Origin: Streptomyces kurssanovii
Lineage (GTDB): Bacteria; Actinomycetota; Actinomycetes; Streptomycetales; Streptomycetaceae
Length of the DNA stretch: 64,000 nt
Reading direction: 5' to 3'
Assembly (NCBI RefSeq): GCF_014649695.1
Contig: NZ_BMTN01000013.1
Span: 62,001-126,000, forward strand
Part shown: piece by piece, positions 18,151-27,115 of the stretch
Position numbering within the stretch: position 1 is the stretch's first letter
Layout: each line of letters begins with the position of its first letter
The notes under the pieces: generated by a model
Seen by the model: only the letters and a program-made list of their open reading frames with translations
What the model was told of the DNA's origin: nothing
The model's database searches: none
Position numbers and translations under genes: made by a program

Positions 18151-18298
18151 GGTCCGGTCTCCGTTCGTGTGCACGGGAGTGCTTGCACACACAGAGAGCG
18201 GGGCGAGGCCCGTCCATTACGCGACTTGGGGGATCAGCCGCCGGTGAGCCGCACCGCGTGTCCGGGACGCGGCGGGCCGACGGCGCCGGGGCGGCGGG

Positions 18299-19711
18299 TC
18301 AGCTGTCGAAGCCGAGGCCGAACCGGTCCATCGTCCGCAGCCACAGATTGCGCCGGCCGCCGTTGGCGTCGGCCCTGGCCATGGCCCATTTGGTCAGGCC
18401 GATACCGGCCCACGCCACCGGCTCCGGAGGGAACGGGAGCGGCTTGCTGCGCACCATCTTCAGTTCGGTCCGTTCGGTGCGCTCCCCCGACAGCAGGTCG
18501 AGCATCACGTCGGCCCCGAACCGGGTCGCGCCGACGCCGAGTCCTGTGAAGCCGGCCGCATAGGCGACCTTGCCGCCGTGCGCGGTGCCGAAGAAGGCGG
18601 AGAAGCGGGTGCAGGTGTCGATGGCGCCGCCCCAGGCGTGGCTGAAGCGGAGCCCTTCGAGCTGCGGGAAGCAGCGGAAGAAGTGCGAGGCGAGCTTCAG
18701 ATAGGTCTCCGGACGGTGGTCCATCTCGGCACGCACCTTGCCGCCGAAGGGATAGACGGCGTCGTAGCCGCCCCACAGGATGCGGTGGTCGGCGGTGATG
18801 CGGAAGTAGTGGAACTGGTTGGCGCTGTCGCCGAGCCCTTGCCGCCTCTCCCAGCCGACGGAGGCGAGCTGGGCGGCGCTGAGCGGCTCGGTCATCAGCG
18901 CGTAGTCGTAGACGGGAACGGTGTAGGCGCGTACCCGCCGGATCAGCGAGGGGAAGACATTCGTGCCGAGCGCCACCCGGTGCGCGAGGACCCGGCCGTA
19001 GGGCGTGCGGACGACGATCCCCGGGCCGGCGGGCGCGAGCCGCAGACCGGGGGTGTTCTCGTAGATACGCACCCCCAGTTCCAGACAGGCCCGCCGAAGG
19101 CCCCAGGCCAGCTTCGCCGGGTGCAGCATCGCCACCCCCCGGCGGTCCCACAGCCCGCCGAGGAAGGTCGGTGAGTCGACCTCCCCACGCATCGCGTCCG
19201 CGTCGAGGAGTTCGAGGCCGGTGAAGCCGAGCCGGGTGGCCTCCTGGTGCATCTCGTGGAGCTCGGCGAGCTGGTAGGGCTCGGTGGCGACGTCGATCTC
19301 CCCGGTGCGTTCGAAGTCGCAGTCGATGCGGTACCGGCCGACGGCCTCCTCGATGGCGTCGAGGTTGCGCCCGCCGAGCTCCTCCAGCTTGGTCAGCTCG
19401 TCCGGCCAGCGGGCCAGTCCGTTGCCGAGGCCGTGGGTGAGCGAGGCGGCGCAGAAGCCGCCGTTGCGGCCGGAGGCGGCCCAGCCCGCCTCCCGGCCCT
19501 CGATCAGGACGACGTCCCGTGCGGGATCACGCTCCTTGGCGAGGAGCGCCGTCCACAGTCCGCTGTATCCGCCGCCGACGACAAGGAGGTCGCACCTCTC
19601 GTCGCCGGCGAGAGCGGGCAGCGGGTCCGGCTTGCCGGGGTCTTCCAGCCAGAACGGCGCGGGCCGCGCGTCGGAGAGTGATCGTGCAGAGGTCATGGCG
19701 GCTGGGGCCAT
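18299..19711 (-). CDS. puuB: FAD-dependent oxidoreductase, gamma-glutamylputrescine oxidase-like
   Basis: DAO-type flavoenzyme that oxidises an amine to the aldehyde with release of hydrogen peroxide. The 470-residue product has the dinucleotide fold LLVVGGGYSGLWTALLAKE, then EGREAGWAASGRNGGF, and near the carboxy end GFTGLGVGATRFGADVMLDLL. It is the last gene of the unit behind PotDABC-type transport genes, so gamma-glutamylputrescine or a related glutamylated polyamine is the likely substrate (PuuB role). The ATG at 19711 has AGGAG 8 nt upstream and is preferred over a GTG at 19720. Exact substrate is not proven. Confidence 0.8.
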   Translation of the reverse strand: MAPAAMTSARSLSDARPAPFWLEDPGKPDPLPALAGDERCDLLVVGGGYSGLWTALLAKERDPARDVVLIEGREAGWAASGRNGGFCAASLTHGLGNGLARWPDELTKLEELGGRNLDAIEEAVGRYRIDCDFERTGEIDVATEPYQLAELHEMHQEATRLGFTGLELLDADAMRGEVDSPTFLGGLWDRRGVAMLHPAKLAWGLRRACLELGVRIYENTPGLRLAPAGPGIVVRTPYGRVLAHRVALGTNVFPSLIRRVRAYTVPVYDYALMTEPLSAAQLASVGWERRQGLGDSANQFHYFRITADHRILWGGYDAVYPFGGKVRAEMDHRPETYLKLASHFFRCFPQLEGLRFSHAWGGAIDTCTRFSAFFGTAHGGKVAYAAGFTGLGVGATRFGADVMLDLLSGERTERTELKMVRSKPLPFPPEPVAWAGIGLTKWAMARADANGGRRNLWLRTMDRFGLGFDS

Positions 19712-19766
19712 GGTTCCCACTCCTTCTGGGGTGCTACCGGATCCGGTGCTGGTGCGCCGGCCCGGT

Positions 19767-20564
19767 CTACCGGGTCAGGGCGCGCTTCTTCCGGCGGCCG
19801 CTGATGATCTGACCGCCGGCCACGATCAGTACGGCGACGGCGAACATGGCCGTACCGATGACGTTGATCTGGACGGGCGTACCGCGCTGGGCCGAACCCC
19901 ACACGAACATGGGGAAGGTGACGGTGTTGCCGGAGTTGAAGTTGGTGATGATGAAGTCGTCGAAGGACAGGGCGAAGGCCAGCATCGCGCCCGCGGCGAT
20001 GCCGGGTGCGGCGATCGGGAGCGTGACCCGCAGGAACGTCTGCACGGGCCCGGCGTAGAGGTCTCTCGCCGCTTCCTCGAGCCTCGGGTCCATCGACATG
20101 ACCCGCGCCTTCACCGCCACCACGACGAAGCTCAGACAGAACATGGTGTGCGCGATGAGGATGGTCCAGAAGCCCAGCTCGGCCCCGAGGTTGAGGAAGA
20201 GCGTCAGCAGCGAGGCGGCCATGACCACTTCGGGCATCGCCATCGGCAGGAAGATCAGCGAGTTGATCGTGCCGCGGGCCCGGAACCGGTAGCGGACGAG
20301 CGCGAAGGCGATCATGGCGCCGAGCACGGTCGCACCGACCGTCGCCCACAGCGCGATCTGCAGCGAGAGCGCGAGCGAGCCGCACAGGTCGGCGACGCCG
20401 CACGGGTCACGCCACGCGTCGGTGGAGAACTCCCGCCAGGCGTAGTTGAAGCGCCCGGCGGGTTTGTTGAACGAGAACACCATCACGACGATGTTCGGCA
20501 GGATCAGGTACGCGAGCGTGAGCAGTCCCGCGATGACGACGATGTTGCGCCTTGCCCAGCTCAT
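19767..20564 (-). CDS. potC: polyamine-type ABC transporter permease, PotC-like
   Basis: Inner-membrane permease of 265 residues with six predicted transmembrane helices. The EAA loop EEAARDLYAGPVQTFLRVTLP docks to the ATPase. FVVVAVKARVMSMDP and LSFDDFIITNFNSG are characteristic of spermidine/putrescine permeases. The ATG shares one base with the stop of the preceding permease (TGATG), so the pair is translationally coupled. It acts with the permease, ATPase and binding protein encoded just upstream. Substrate assignment to polyamines follows family and neighbours. Confidence 0.88.
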   Translation of the reverse strand: MSWARRNIVVIAGLLTLAYLILPNIVVMVFSFNKPAGRFNYAWREFSTDAWRDPCGVADLCGSLALSLQIALWATVGATVLGAMIAFALVRYRFRARGTINSLIFLPMAMPEVVMAASLLTLFLNLGAELGFWTILIAHTMFCLSFVVVAVKARVMSMDPRLEEAARDLYAGPVQTFLRVTLPIAAPGIAAGAMLAFALSFDDFIITNFNSGNTVTFPMFVWGSAQRGTPVQINVIGTAMFAVAVLIVAGGQIISGRRKKRALTR

Positions 20565-21493
20565 CAGACCAGGTCCTCCGTTCCGGCCCGGCGGATGTAG
20601 ACGGTGACCGTGACCAGCACGATCGCCATCAGGATGAACGACAGCGCGGCCGCCGTCGGGTAGTCGAGCACCCGCAGGAACTGCGACTGGATGACGTTTC
20701 CGATCATGCGGGTGTCCGTCGAGCCCAGCAGTTGGGCGTTGACGTAGTCACCGCTCGCCGGGATGAACGTCAGCAGCGTCCCGGAGACCACGCCCGGCAT
20801 GGACAGCGGGAGGGTCACCTTGCGGAAGGTCGTGGCGGGCCTGGCGTACAGGTCCCCGGCCGCCTCGTGGAGCCGCGGGTCGATCCGCTCCAGCGAGGTG
20901 TAGAGCGGAAGGATCATGAACGGCAGGAAGTTGTACGTCAGACCGGTGACGACCGCCAGCGGTGTGGCGAGCACGCGGCTGCCTTCGGTGAGCCCGAGCC
21001 AGCTGGTGACGTCGAGGAAGCCGACGGCGCCCAACACCTCCACCACCGGTCCGCCGTCCGCGAGGATCGTCTTCCAGGCGAGGGTGCGGATCAGGAAGCT
21101 GGTGAAGAACGGGGCGATGACCAGCACCAGCAGCAGATTGCGCCAGCGGCCGGCCTTGAACGCGATGAGATACGCGAGCGGATAGCCGAGCAGCAGGCAC
21201 AGGGCGGTGGCGGTGCCCGCGTACAGCAGCGAGCGCAGGAACTGCGGGTAGTACTCGCTCAGCGCGTCCCAGTAGGTCGCGAAGTGCCAGGTGACCTCGA
21301 AGCCCTCCTCCAGGGACCCCGTCTGCACGGAGGTCGAGGCCTGGTAGACGAGGGGCAGCACGAAGAAGACGACCAGCCACAGGATGCCGGGGAGCAGCAG
21401 CCAGTAGGGGACCAGCCTGCGGCGCACCGGAGTCTTGTGGGCGGGCGGCCCGCCGGGGGCGGGCGACAGCGGCGGTGCCTGGGTGACGGTCAT
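20564..21493 (-). CDS. potB: polyamine-type ABC transporter permease, PotB-like
   Basis: 309-residue permease with six helices after a short Pro-rich cytoplasmic head. The coupling loop is LHEAAGDLYARPATTFRKVTLPLSMPG, and GLTYNFLPFMILPLYTSLERIDP is typical of the PotB side of the heterodimer. The start overlaps the upstream ATPase stop as ATGA, and its stop overlaps the next permease start as TGATG. This tight packing supports one mRNA and stoichiometric membrane assembly. Polyamine specificity is inferred. Confidence 0.88.
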   Translation of the reverse strand: MTVTQAPPLSPAPGGPPAHKTPVRRRLVPYWLLLPGILWLVVFFVLPLVYQASTSVQTGSLEEGFEVTWHFATYWDALSEYYPQFLRSLLYAGTATALCLLLGYPLAYLIAFKAGRWRNLLLVLVIAPFFTSFLIRTLAWKTILADGGPVVEVLGAVGFLDVTSWLGLTEGSRVLATPLAVVTGLTYNFLPFMILPLYTSLERIDPRLHEAAGDLYARPATTFRKVTLPLSMPGVVSGTLLTFIPASGDYVNAQLLGSTDTRMIGNVIQSQFLRVLDYPTAAALSFILMAIVLVTVTVYIRRAGTEDLV

Positions 21494-22641
21494 GGCCGCT
21501 CCCCCACCGTCTCCACGCCCGCGTCGATGGCCTGGGCGGCGTCGAGGCCGAAGGTGTGCTCCGGGTTCCAGTGCAGGACGACCTCGGCACCCGGCTCCAG
21601 ACCGGCCCGGTGTTCGACGTTCTGGGCGTAGACCTCGAGGCCCTTGCCGGCCGGGCTCTCGACGACGTACTGCGTGGAGACGCCGATGAAGGAGGAGTCG
21701 AGGATCCGGCCCGTGACGGAGTTGCGGCCGGCGGGCACGGCGTCCGCGTCGGCGACGGGAGTGAGGGAGATCTTCTCCGGCCGGACCCCGACGAGGAGCC
21801 GGCCGCCGGCGGTGGTGGCGTCCGGACAGCGCCCGGCGGGCAGCCGGAGCTTGCCGCCGCCGGCGGTGACGACGACCTCGCCGCCCGAGCTCTGGACCAC
21901 CTCGGCCTCGATGAGGTTGGAGGTGCCGAGGAAGTTGGCGACGAAGGTCGTCCGCGGGTTCTCGTACAGCTCGGCGGGCGCTCCGAGCTGCTCGACCCTG
22001 CCCCCGTTCATCACCGCGACCGTGTCGGCCATGGTCATGGCCTCCTCCTGGTCGTGGGTGACGTGGACGAAGGTGATGCCGACCTCCGTCTGGATGCGCT
22101 TGAGCTCCAGCTGCATCTGGCGCCGCAGCTTGAGGTCGAGGGCGCCGAGCGGCTCGTCGAGCAGCAGGACCTGCGGGTGGTTGATGAGCGCGCGGGCGAC
22201 GGCGACCCGCTGCTGCTGACCACCGGAGAGCTGGTGCGGCTTGCGCTGGGCGAAGTCGCCGAGCTGGACGAGCTCCAGCATGTCGTCGACCTGCTTCTTC
22301 ACGGACTTGACGCCGCGGCGGCGCAGGCCGAAGGCGACGTTCTCGTAGATGCTCAGGTGCGGGAAGAGCGCGTAGCTCTGGAAGACCGTGTTCACGGGGC
22401 GCTTGTGCGGCGGCAGGGCGGTGACGTCCTTGTCGCCGAGGCGCACGGTGCCCGTCGTCGGGTCCTCGAGTCCGGCGATCATCCGCAGCGTGGTGGTCTT
22501 TCCGCAGCCGGAGGCGCCGAGCAGGGCGAAGAACGAGCCCTCAGGGACGGTCAGGTCCAGCGGGTGGACGGCCGTGAAGGATCCGTAGGTCTTGCTGATC
22601 CCGGAGAGGCGGACATCGCCGCCCGCTTGCTTGTCAGTCAT
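21490..22641 (-). CDS. potA: polyamine-type ABC transporter ATP-binding protein, PotA-like
   Basis: Powers uptake by the PotBC-like permease pair. The 383-residue product has Walker A LGASGCGKTT, signature LSGGQQQR, Walker B VLLLDEPLGALD and the switch His in THDQEEAM. A carboxy-terminal TOBE domain (about residues 290-370) with GVRPEKISL is typical of PotA/FbpC-type importers. All catalytic residues are intact. It follows the binding-protein gene by 37 bp and overlaps the next permease gene by four bases. Confidence 0.92.
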   Translation of the reverse strand: MTDKQAGGDVRLSGISKTYGSFTAVHPLDLTVPEGSFFALLGASGCGKTTTLRMIAGLEDPTTGTVRLGDKDVTALPPHKRPVNTVFQSYALFPHLSIYENVAFGLRRRGVKSVKKQVDDMLELVQLGDFAQRKPHQLSGGQQQRVAVARALINHPQVLLLDEPLGALDLKLRRQMQLELKRIQTEVGITFVHVTHDQEEAMTMADTVAVMNGGRVEQLGAPAELYENPRTTFVANFLGTSNLIEAEVVQSSGGEVVVTAGGGKLRLPAGRCPDATTAGGRLLVGVRPEKISLTPVADADAVPAGRNSVTGRILDSSFIGVSTQYVVESPAGKGLEVYAQNVEHRAGLEPGAEVVLHWNPEHTFGLDAAQAIDAGVETVGERP

Positions 22642-22678
22642 GGGTCGCGATCCCAGGTGTCGGGGGAAGGGGGGCGGG

Positions 22679-23926
22679 TCAGGCGCCGATGAGCTTGGCG
22701 AACTTCTCTTCGTACGCCGTCTCTTCCTCGGAGGAGAGCGAGCGGAACGAATGGGACTTGGCGGCCATGGCCTCGTCCGGGATGATCAGCGGGTTCTTCG
22801 CAAGCTCCGGGTCGATCTTCGCGAGTTCGGCGCCGACGCCGGCGACCGGGCACACGTAGTTGATGTACGCGGCGAGCTGCGCGGCGACGGGCAGCTCGTA
22901 GTAGTAGTCGATGAGCCGGGTGGCGTTCTTGCGGTGCCGTGCCTCGGCCGGGACGAGCAGGTTGTCGGTCGCCGTGACATAACCGGCGGCCGGGATCGCG
23001 TACTTGATGTCGGGGTTGTCGGCCTGGAGCTGGATCACGTCGCCCGCCCAGGCGAGACAGGCGGCGATGTCGCCCTTGGCCAGGTCGGACGTGTAGTCGT
23101 TGCCGGTGAAGCGGCGGATCTGCTTCTTGTCGACGCCCTTCTGAAGGCGCCCGACGGCGGCGTCGTAGTCGGCGTCGGTGAACTTGCCGGGGTCCTTGCC
23201 CAGGTCGAGCAGGGTCATCCCGACGGTGTCGCGCATCTCGGTGAGGAAGCCGACGCGACCCTTGAGCGACGGGTCGTCGAGCAGCTGGGTGACGGAGTCG
23301 ACCTTCCGGCCGCGGGTCGCCTTCGCGTTGTAGGCGATGACGCACGGGATGCCGGTCCACGGGTAGGAGTAGGCCCGGCCCGGGTCCCAGTCGACGGTGC
23401 GGAACTGGGAGGAAAGGTTGGCGTAGGCGTGGGGCAGCAGCGACGGGTCGAGCTTCTGGGCCCAGCCGAGGCGGATGATCCGGGCCGCCAGCCAGTCGGT
23501 GACGTTGATCAGGTCGCGGCCGGTGTCCTGGCCGGCCGCGAGCTGCGGCTGGATCTTGCCGAAGAACTCGACGTTGTCGTTGATGTCCTCGGTGTACTTG
23601 ACCTTGATCCCGGTGCGCTTGGTGAACGCTTCGAGGGTCGGGCGGCTCTTCCCGTCCTCGCTGGTGTCCATGTACTCGGTCCAGTTGGAGAAGGTCAGCT
23701 GCTTCTCCTTGTCCGAGTGGTCGTCGGAGTCGGCTGCTCCGCTCTCCCGCTTGGCGGGCGGGATGCCGCAGCCGCTGAGGATGCCCGCGCCGCCGACGGC
23801 GAGCGCGCCGGCGCCCGACACCCGCAGCAGCGAACGGCGGGAGAGGGCCCCTCGCCCGTTCGTCAGGCTGCGCCGCATGGCCGCCAGCTGGGCCGCGGAG
23901 AGGCGCTCGGTCTCGTACTGCTCCAT
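22679..23926 (-). CDS. potD: polyamine-type ABC transporter substrate-binding lipoprotein, PotD-like
   Basis: Extracytoplasmic receptor of 415 residues. The amino terminus has a twin-arginine pattern (SRRSLLRVSGAG) followed by a hydrophobic stretch and the lipobox LSGC, so it is probably Tat-exported and lipidated. Family features include LTFSNWTEYM, FEAFTKRTGIKVKYTEDIN-like text near residues 105-120, and PWTGIPCVIAYN. It is cotranscribed with the ATPase and permeases that follow. The ligand is inferred from PotD-like segments and from the neighbouring amine catabolism genes. Confidence 0.88.
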   Translation of the reverse strand: MEQYETERLSAAQLAAMRRSLTNGRGALSRRSLLRVSGAGALAVGGAGILSGCGIPPAKRESGAADSDDHSDKEKQLTFSNWTEYMDTSEDGKSRPTLEAFTKRTGIKVKYTEDINDNVEFFGKIQPQLAAGQDTGRDLINVTDWLAARIIRLGWAQKLDPSLLPHAYANLSSQFRTVDWDPGRAYSYPWTGIPCVIAYNAKATRGRKVDSVTQLLDDPSLKGRVGFLTEMRDTVGMTLLDLGKDPGKFTDADYDAAVGRLQKGVDKKQIRRFTGNDYTSDLAKGDIAACLAWAGDVIQLQADNPDIKYAIPAAGYVTATDNLLVPAEARHRKNATRLIDYYYELPVAAQLAAYINYVCPVAGVGAELAKIDPELAKNPLIIPDEAMAAKSHSFRSLSSEEETAYEEKFAKLIGA

Positions 23927-23977
23927 GACGCTCTGCCCTTTCGGGTGGATATGGCCGCGACGAGCGCGGCCCGGCGG

Positions 23978-25492
23978 CTATCGGCCTGTGAAGATCGTGC
24001 GGTGCCAGTCCTTGCGGACCACGGCGGTGTTGTCGTACATCACATGCTTGACCTGCGTGTACTCCTCGAAGGAGTACACCGACATGTCCTTTCCGAAGCC
24101 GCTGGCGCGGTATCCGCCGTGCGGCATCTCGCTGATGATCGGGATGTGGTCGTTGACCCACACGCAGCCGGCCCTGATCTCCCGGGTGGCCCGGCCGGCG
24201 CGGTACACGTCCCGGGTCCAGGCGGAGGCCGCCAGTCCGTAGGGCGTGTCGTTGGCGAGGGCGAGGCCCTCGTCGTCGGTGTCGAACGGCAGCACGACCA
24301 GGACGGGTCCGAAGATCTCGTGTCGGACGATCTCGCTGTCCTGGGCGGCTCCGGTGACCAGGGTGGGCAGATAGTAGGCGCCGTCGCGCAGCTCCCCCTG
24401 CGGCGCTTGTCCGCCGGTCACCACCGTGGCGTAACCGCGGGCCCGGTCGACGACGGCGGCGACGCGGTCGCGCTGCACATGGGAGACGAGCGGGCCGAGG
24501 TCCGTTGCCGGGTCGAACGGGTCACCGAGCCGGACCGTCGCCATCAGATCGGCGACCGCGGCGACGAACGCGTCGTACAGGGGACGCTGGACATAGGCGC
24601 GGGTGGCGGCGGTGCAGTCCTGGCCGGTGTTGATCAGCGATCCGGCGACCGCCCCGTGAGCGGCGGCCTCCAGGTCGGCGTCGTCGAAGACCACGAACGG
24701 GGCCTTTCCGCCGAGTTCGAGGTGGAGGCGCTTGACGGTGTCGGTGGCGATGCGGGCGACGCGTTTACCGACGGCCGTCGAACCGGTGAAGGAGGTCATG
24801 TCGATGTCCGGATGGCCGACGAGGTGCTCGCCGGCGTCCTTGCCCGCGCCGCTCACGATGTTGACGACGCCGTCGGGGACGCCTGCCTCGGTGGCCGCCT
24901 GGGCGAACATCAGCGAGGTGAGCGGGGTGATCTCGGCGGGCTTCAGGACGATCGTGTTGCCTGCGGCGATGGCCGGCAGAACCTTCCAGGCCGCCATCTG
25001 CAGCGGATAGTTCCAAGGGGCGACGGAACCGACCGTACCGATCGGTTCACGCCGTACGTACGAGGTGTGGTCGCCGCTGTACTCGCCCGCGGACTGCCCC
25101 TCGAGGTGACGGGCGGCGCCGGCGAAGAACGCGGTGTTGTCGATGGTGCCGGGGATGTCGAACCCCGTACTCAGTCTGATGGGCTTGCCGCACTGCAGCG
25201 ACTCGGCACCCGCCAGGTCCTCCGCCTGGTCGGCGAGCACCGCCGCGAAGCGGTGCAGCGCCTCCGAGCGCTCGCCGGGGGTGGCGCCGGCCCAGCCGGG
25301 CCGGGCGTCGCGGGCGGCGGCGACGGCCGCGTCCACGTCCGCGGGGCCGGCCAGTTCGTACGTGTGGATCGTCCGGCCCGTGGCCGGGTCGATGATGTCC
25401 TGCGTACGCCCCGAGGTTCCGGGTCGCAGCTTTCCGCCGATGAACTGCGCGCCGGCGGCGAAGCGGTCCTGCGTCTGGAAGCGGTTGCCCAT
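23978..25492 (-). CDS. gamma-aminobutyraldehyde dehydrogenase-like aldehyde dehydrogenase
   Basis: First gene of the six-gene polyamine unit; oxidises an aminoaldehyde to the acid. The 504-residue product has SVAPWNYPLQMAAWK, LKPAEITPLTSL, FTGSTAVGKR, LELGGKAPFVVF (base Glu), NTGQDCTAATR (catalytic Cys) and HEIFGPVLVV. It ends with the SEMPHGGYRASGFGKDMS block shared with aminobutyraldehyde and betaine aldehyde dehydrogenases. The ATG at 25492 gives the normal family length. Substrates could be 4-aminobutanal or its gamma-glutamyl derivative, coming from the flavoenzyme of the same unit. Confidence 0.87.
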   Translation of the reverse strand: MGNRFQTQDRFAAGAQFIGGKLRPGTSGRTQDIIDPATGRTIHTYELAGPADVDAAVAAARDARPGWAGATPGERSEALHRFAAVLADQAEDLAGAESLQCGKPIRLSTGFDIPGTIDNTAFFAGAARHLEGQSAGEYSGDHTSYVRREPIGTVGSVAPWNYPLQMAAWKVLPAIAAGNTIVLKPAEITPLTSLMFAQAATEAGVPDGVVNIVSGAGKDAGEHLVGHPDIDMTSFTGSTAVGKRVARIATDTVKRLHLELGGKAPFVVFDDADLEAAAHGAVAGSLINTGQDCTAATRAYVQRPLYDAFVAAVADLMATVRLGDPFDPATDLGPLVSHVQRDRVAAVVDRARGYATVVTGGQAPQGELRDGAYYLPTLVTGAAQDSEIVRHEIFGPVLVVLPFDTDDEGLALANDTPYGLAASAWTRDVYRAGRATREIRAGCVWVNDHIPIISEMPHGGYRASGFGKDMSVYSFEEYTQVKHVMYDNTAVVRKDWHRTIFTGR

Positions 25493-25550
25493 AGCGCTCT
25501 CCGTAGTCCCAGCTCGATTTGAGTGCCGATCCTGACAGAGGGTGACCCAT

Positions 25551-25594
25551 GCAACAAGGGATTCCGTTGTTGCCATTTGATTACGCGACGGAAT
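25551..25594. promoter_or_regulatory. overlapping inverted repeats in the divergent polyamine operon/NADAR promoter region
   Basis: GCAACAA (25551-25557) and TTGTTGC (25567-25573) form a dyad with a 9-nt centre. ATTCCGT (25561-25567) and ACGGAAT (25588-25594) form a second overlapping dyad. The region between 25493 and 25667 is AT-richer than its surroundings. It is the only place from which the minus-strand polyamine unit and the plus-strand NADAR gene can start, so an operator here is likely. Confidence 0.45.
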
Positions 25595-25667
25595 CGGTCG
25601 ACCAAGTGTCGCGTCACCGCCTCCGGCGCAGGACGGGATGTCAGTGGCGGCTGCCAGACTCCTGTGC

Positions 25668-26222
25668 ATGGGGACGATCGATGACCTGATCAGGAGCACG
25701 ACGGCCGGTCAGCGGGTGAAGTATCTGCACTTCTGGGGTCACACACCGCGCAAGGACGGCACCGTCGGGGCCGGCTGCCTGAGTCAGTGGTGGCCGTCAC
25801 CGTTCGAGGTCGACGGCGTGCGGTACGCGACGGCGGAGCACTGGATGATGGCGTCCAAGGCCCGGCTGTTCGACGACGCGGAGGCGGAGCGGAAGGCGCT
25901 GGCCGCGAAGTCTCCGGCGGAGGCCAAGAAGGCGGGGCGGCTGGTGCGCGGCTTCGACGACGCCATATGGGAGCGCGAGCGGTTCGGGATCGTGCGCTCG
26001 GGCAGCGTGCACAAGTTCGGGCAGGACGCGGCGCTGCGCGACTTCCTGCTGGCCACGGGGGACCGGGTGCTCGTCGAGGCCAGCCCGATGGACCGCGTCT
26101 GGGGCATCGGACTGGCCGCTGACGACGAGCGGGCGCAGGACCCCGCGCGCTGGCGCGGGCTCAATCTGCTGGGGTTCGCGCTGATGGAGGCACGCGAGGA
26201 ACTGCGGAGCGGCATCGACTGA
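25668..26222 (+). CDS. NADAR family N-glycosidase-like protein
   Basis: The 184-residue protein is a single NADAR (RibX/YbiA-like) domain: YLHFWGHTP, SQWWPSPFEVDGVRYATAEHWMMASKARLF, and carboxy-terminal DRVWGIGLAADD and NLLGFALMEAREEL. Family members hydrolyse N-glycosidic bonds in riboflavin intermediates or in ADP-ribose compounds, and some remove ADP-ribose from guanine in nucleic acid. No riboflavin gene and no DarT-like toxin is visible nearby. The ATG at 25668 starts MGTIDDL. It is divergent from the polyamine unit and convergent with a membrane protein gene. Confidence 0.87.
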   Translation: MGTIDDLIRSTTAGQRVKYLHFWGHTPRKDGTVGAGCLSQWWPSPFEVDGVRYATAEHWMMASKARLFDDAEAERKALAAKSPAEAKKAGRLVRGFDDAIWERERFGIVRSGSVHKFGQDAALRDFLLATGDRVLVEASPMDRVWGIGLAADDERAQDPARWRGLNLLGFALMEAREELRSGID

Positions 26223-26237
26223 GAGCGGCCGGACCGG

Positions 26238-26267
26238 GCCTCTCGCCTGGTCCGGGACGCGAGAGGC
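26238..26267. terminator. bidirectional hairpin between convergent genes
   Basis: GCCTCTCGC (26238-26246) pairs perfectly with GCGAGAGGC (26259-26267) around a 12-nt loop. It lies 15 bp after the NADAR stop and touches the stop codon of the opposing membrane protein gene, so it can serve both transcripts. Confidence 0.6.
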
Positions 26268-26965
26268 TAGCGGGTGACGTCGACGACCAGGTGGTTCGAG
26301 TAGCTGTCGTAGTCGTAGTCGTCCTGCTTGTTCTCCTCGTTGATCGCCGTGGTGATGCCCCAGGCGATCAGCGCGATGACGACGGCTCCGATGACGATGC
26401 CGCACACGCCGAGGATGATGCCCGCCAGCGCCATGCCGCCGTTGGTGGCCTCGCCCCGCTGGGCGCGCTTGCGGCCCAGGATGCCGAAGATCAGCGCGAG
26501 GATGCCGAGGACGATGGCGACGACGCCGTACAGACAGAAGAGGCAGACGGAGAGGATGCCGAGCACCATCGCGGTGATGCCCATGCCGTTGGCCGGCTGC
26601 TGCTGCCAGCCCGCGGCCTGGCCGTACCCGGGATAGCCCGGGTACCCCGCGCCGTACGGGTCCGGAGCGCCGAAGCCGGCGGCCGGGGGCTGCGGCAGAC
26701 TCGGGGCGGCCGGGTAGCCATAAGCCCCCGCGACGGGCTGGGCGGGTGCAGGCCCGCCGGGCGCGACGGGCGGCGGCGGGACGGACCCGGTGTCCTCGGG
26801 GCCCGCGCCGGGCATCGAGATGACCGTGGGCTGGTCGTGCACGCCGGGCGGGGCCGCTGCCGGCTTGTCCAGAGGCACCTTGCCGGGAGCGCTGCTGCTC
26901 TCCGGCGGAGCCCACGGGTCGTGCGGCCGAGGCCCGCCGGGCGGCTGAGCCTGATTGTCGGACAT
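26267..26965 (-). CDS. DUF4190-like membrane protein with Pro/Gly-rich cytoplasmic head
   Basis: 232 residues. The first 125 are low-complexity Pro, Gly, Ala and Tyr with PYGAGYPGYPGYGQ-type repeats. Two transmembrane helices follow (GITAMVLGILSVCLFCLYGVVAIVLGIL and MALAGIILGVCGIVIGAVVIALIAW, each under 30 residues) joined by a basic loop GRKRAQRGEATNGG. This is the DUF4190 pattern found in many Streptomyces membrane proteins. It ends in an acidic and Tyr-rich tail. The ATG at 26965 begins MSDNQAQPP; the much longer frame upstream is antisense to the adenosine deaminase-like gene. Function unknown. Confidence 0.82.
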   Translation of the reverse strand: MSDNQAQPPGGPRPHDPWAPPESSSAPGKVPLDKPAAAPPGVHDQPTVISMPGAGPEDTGSVPPPPVAPGGPAPAQPVAGAYGYPAAPSLPQPPAAGFGAPDPYGAGYPGYPGYGQAAGWQQQPANGMGITAMVLGILSVCLFCLYGVVAIVLGILALIFGILGRKRAQRGEATNGGMALAGIILGVCGIVIGAVVIALIAWGITTAINEENKQDDYDYDSYSNHLVVDVTR

Positions 26966-27115
26966 CGTTCTCCCCCATCGGTGGTCCGGCCATGTTACGG
27001 CCTCGGTTCCCGGCGCCGGGGGCCGCCTACCATGATCCCGGAGCTGAACCACCGCCCGGCGAACAGGGCCTGTCCCGAGCCCGCAGGAGCGGCCCGTCCC
27101 ACCTGGAGGAATCCG

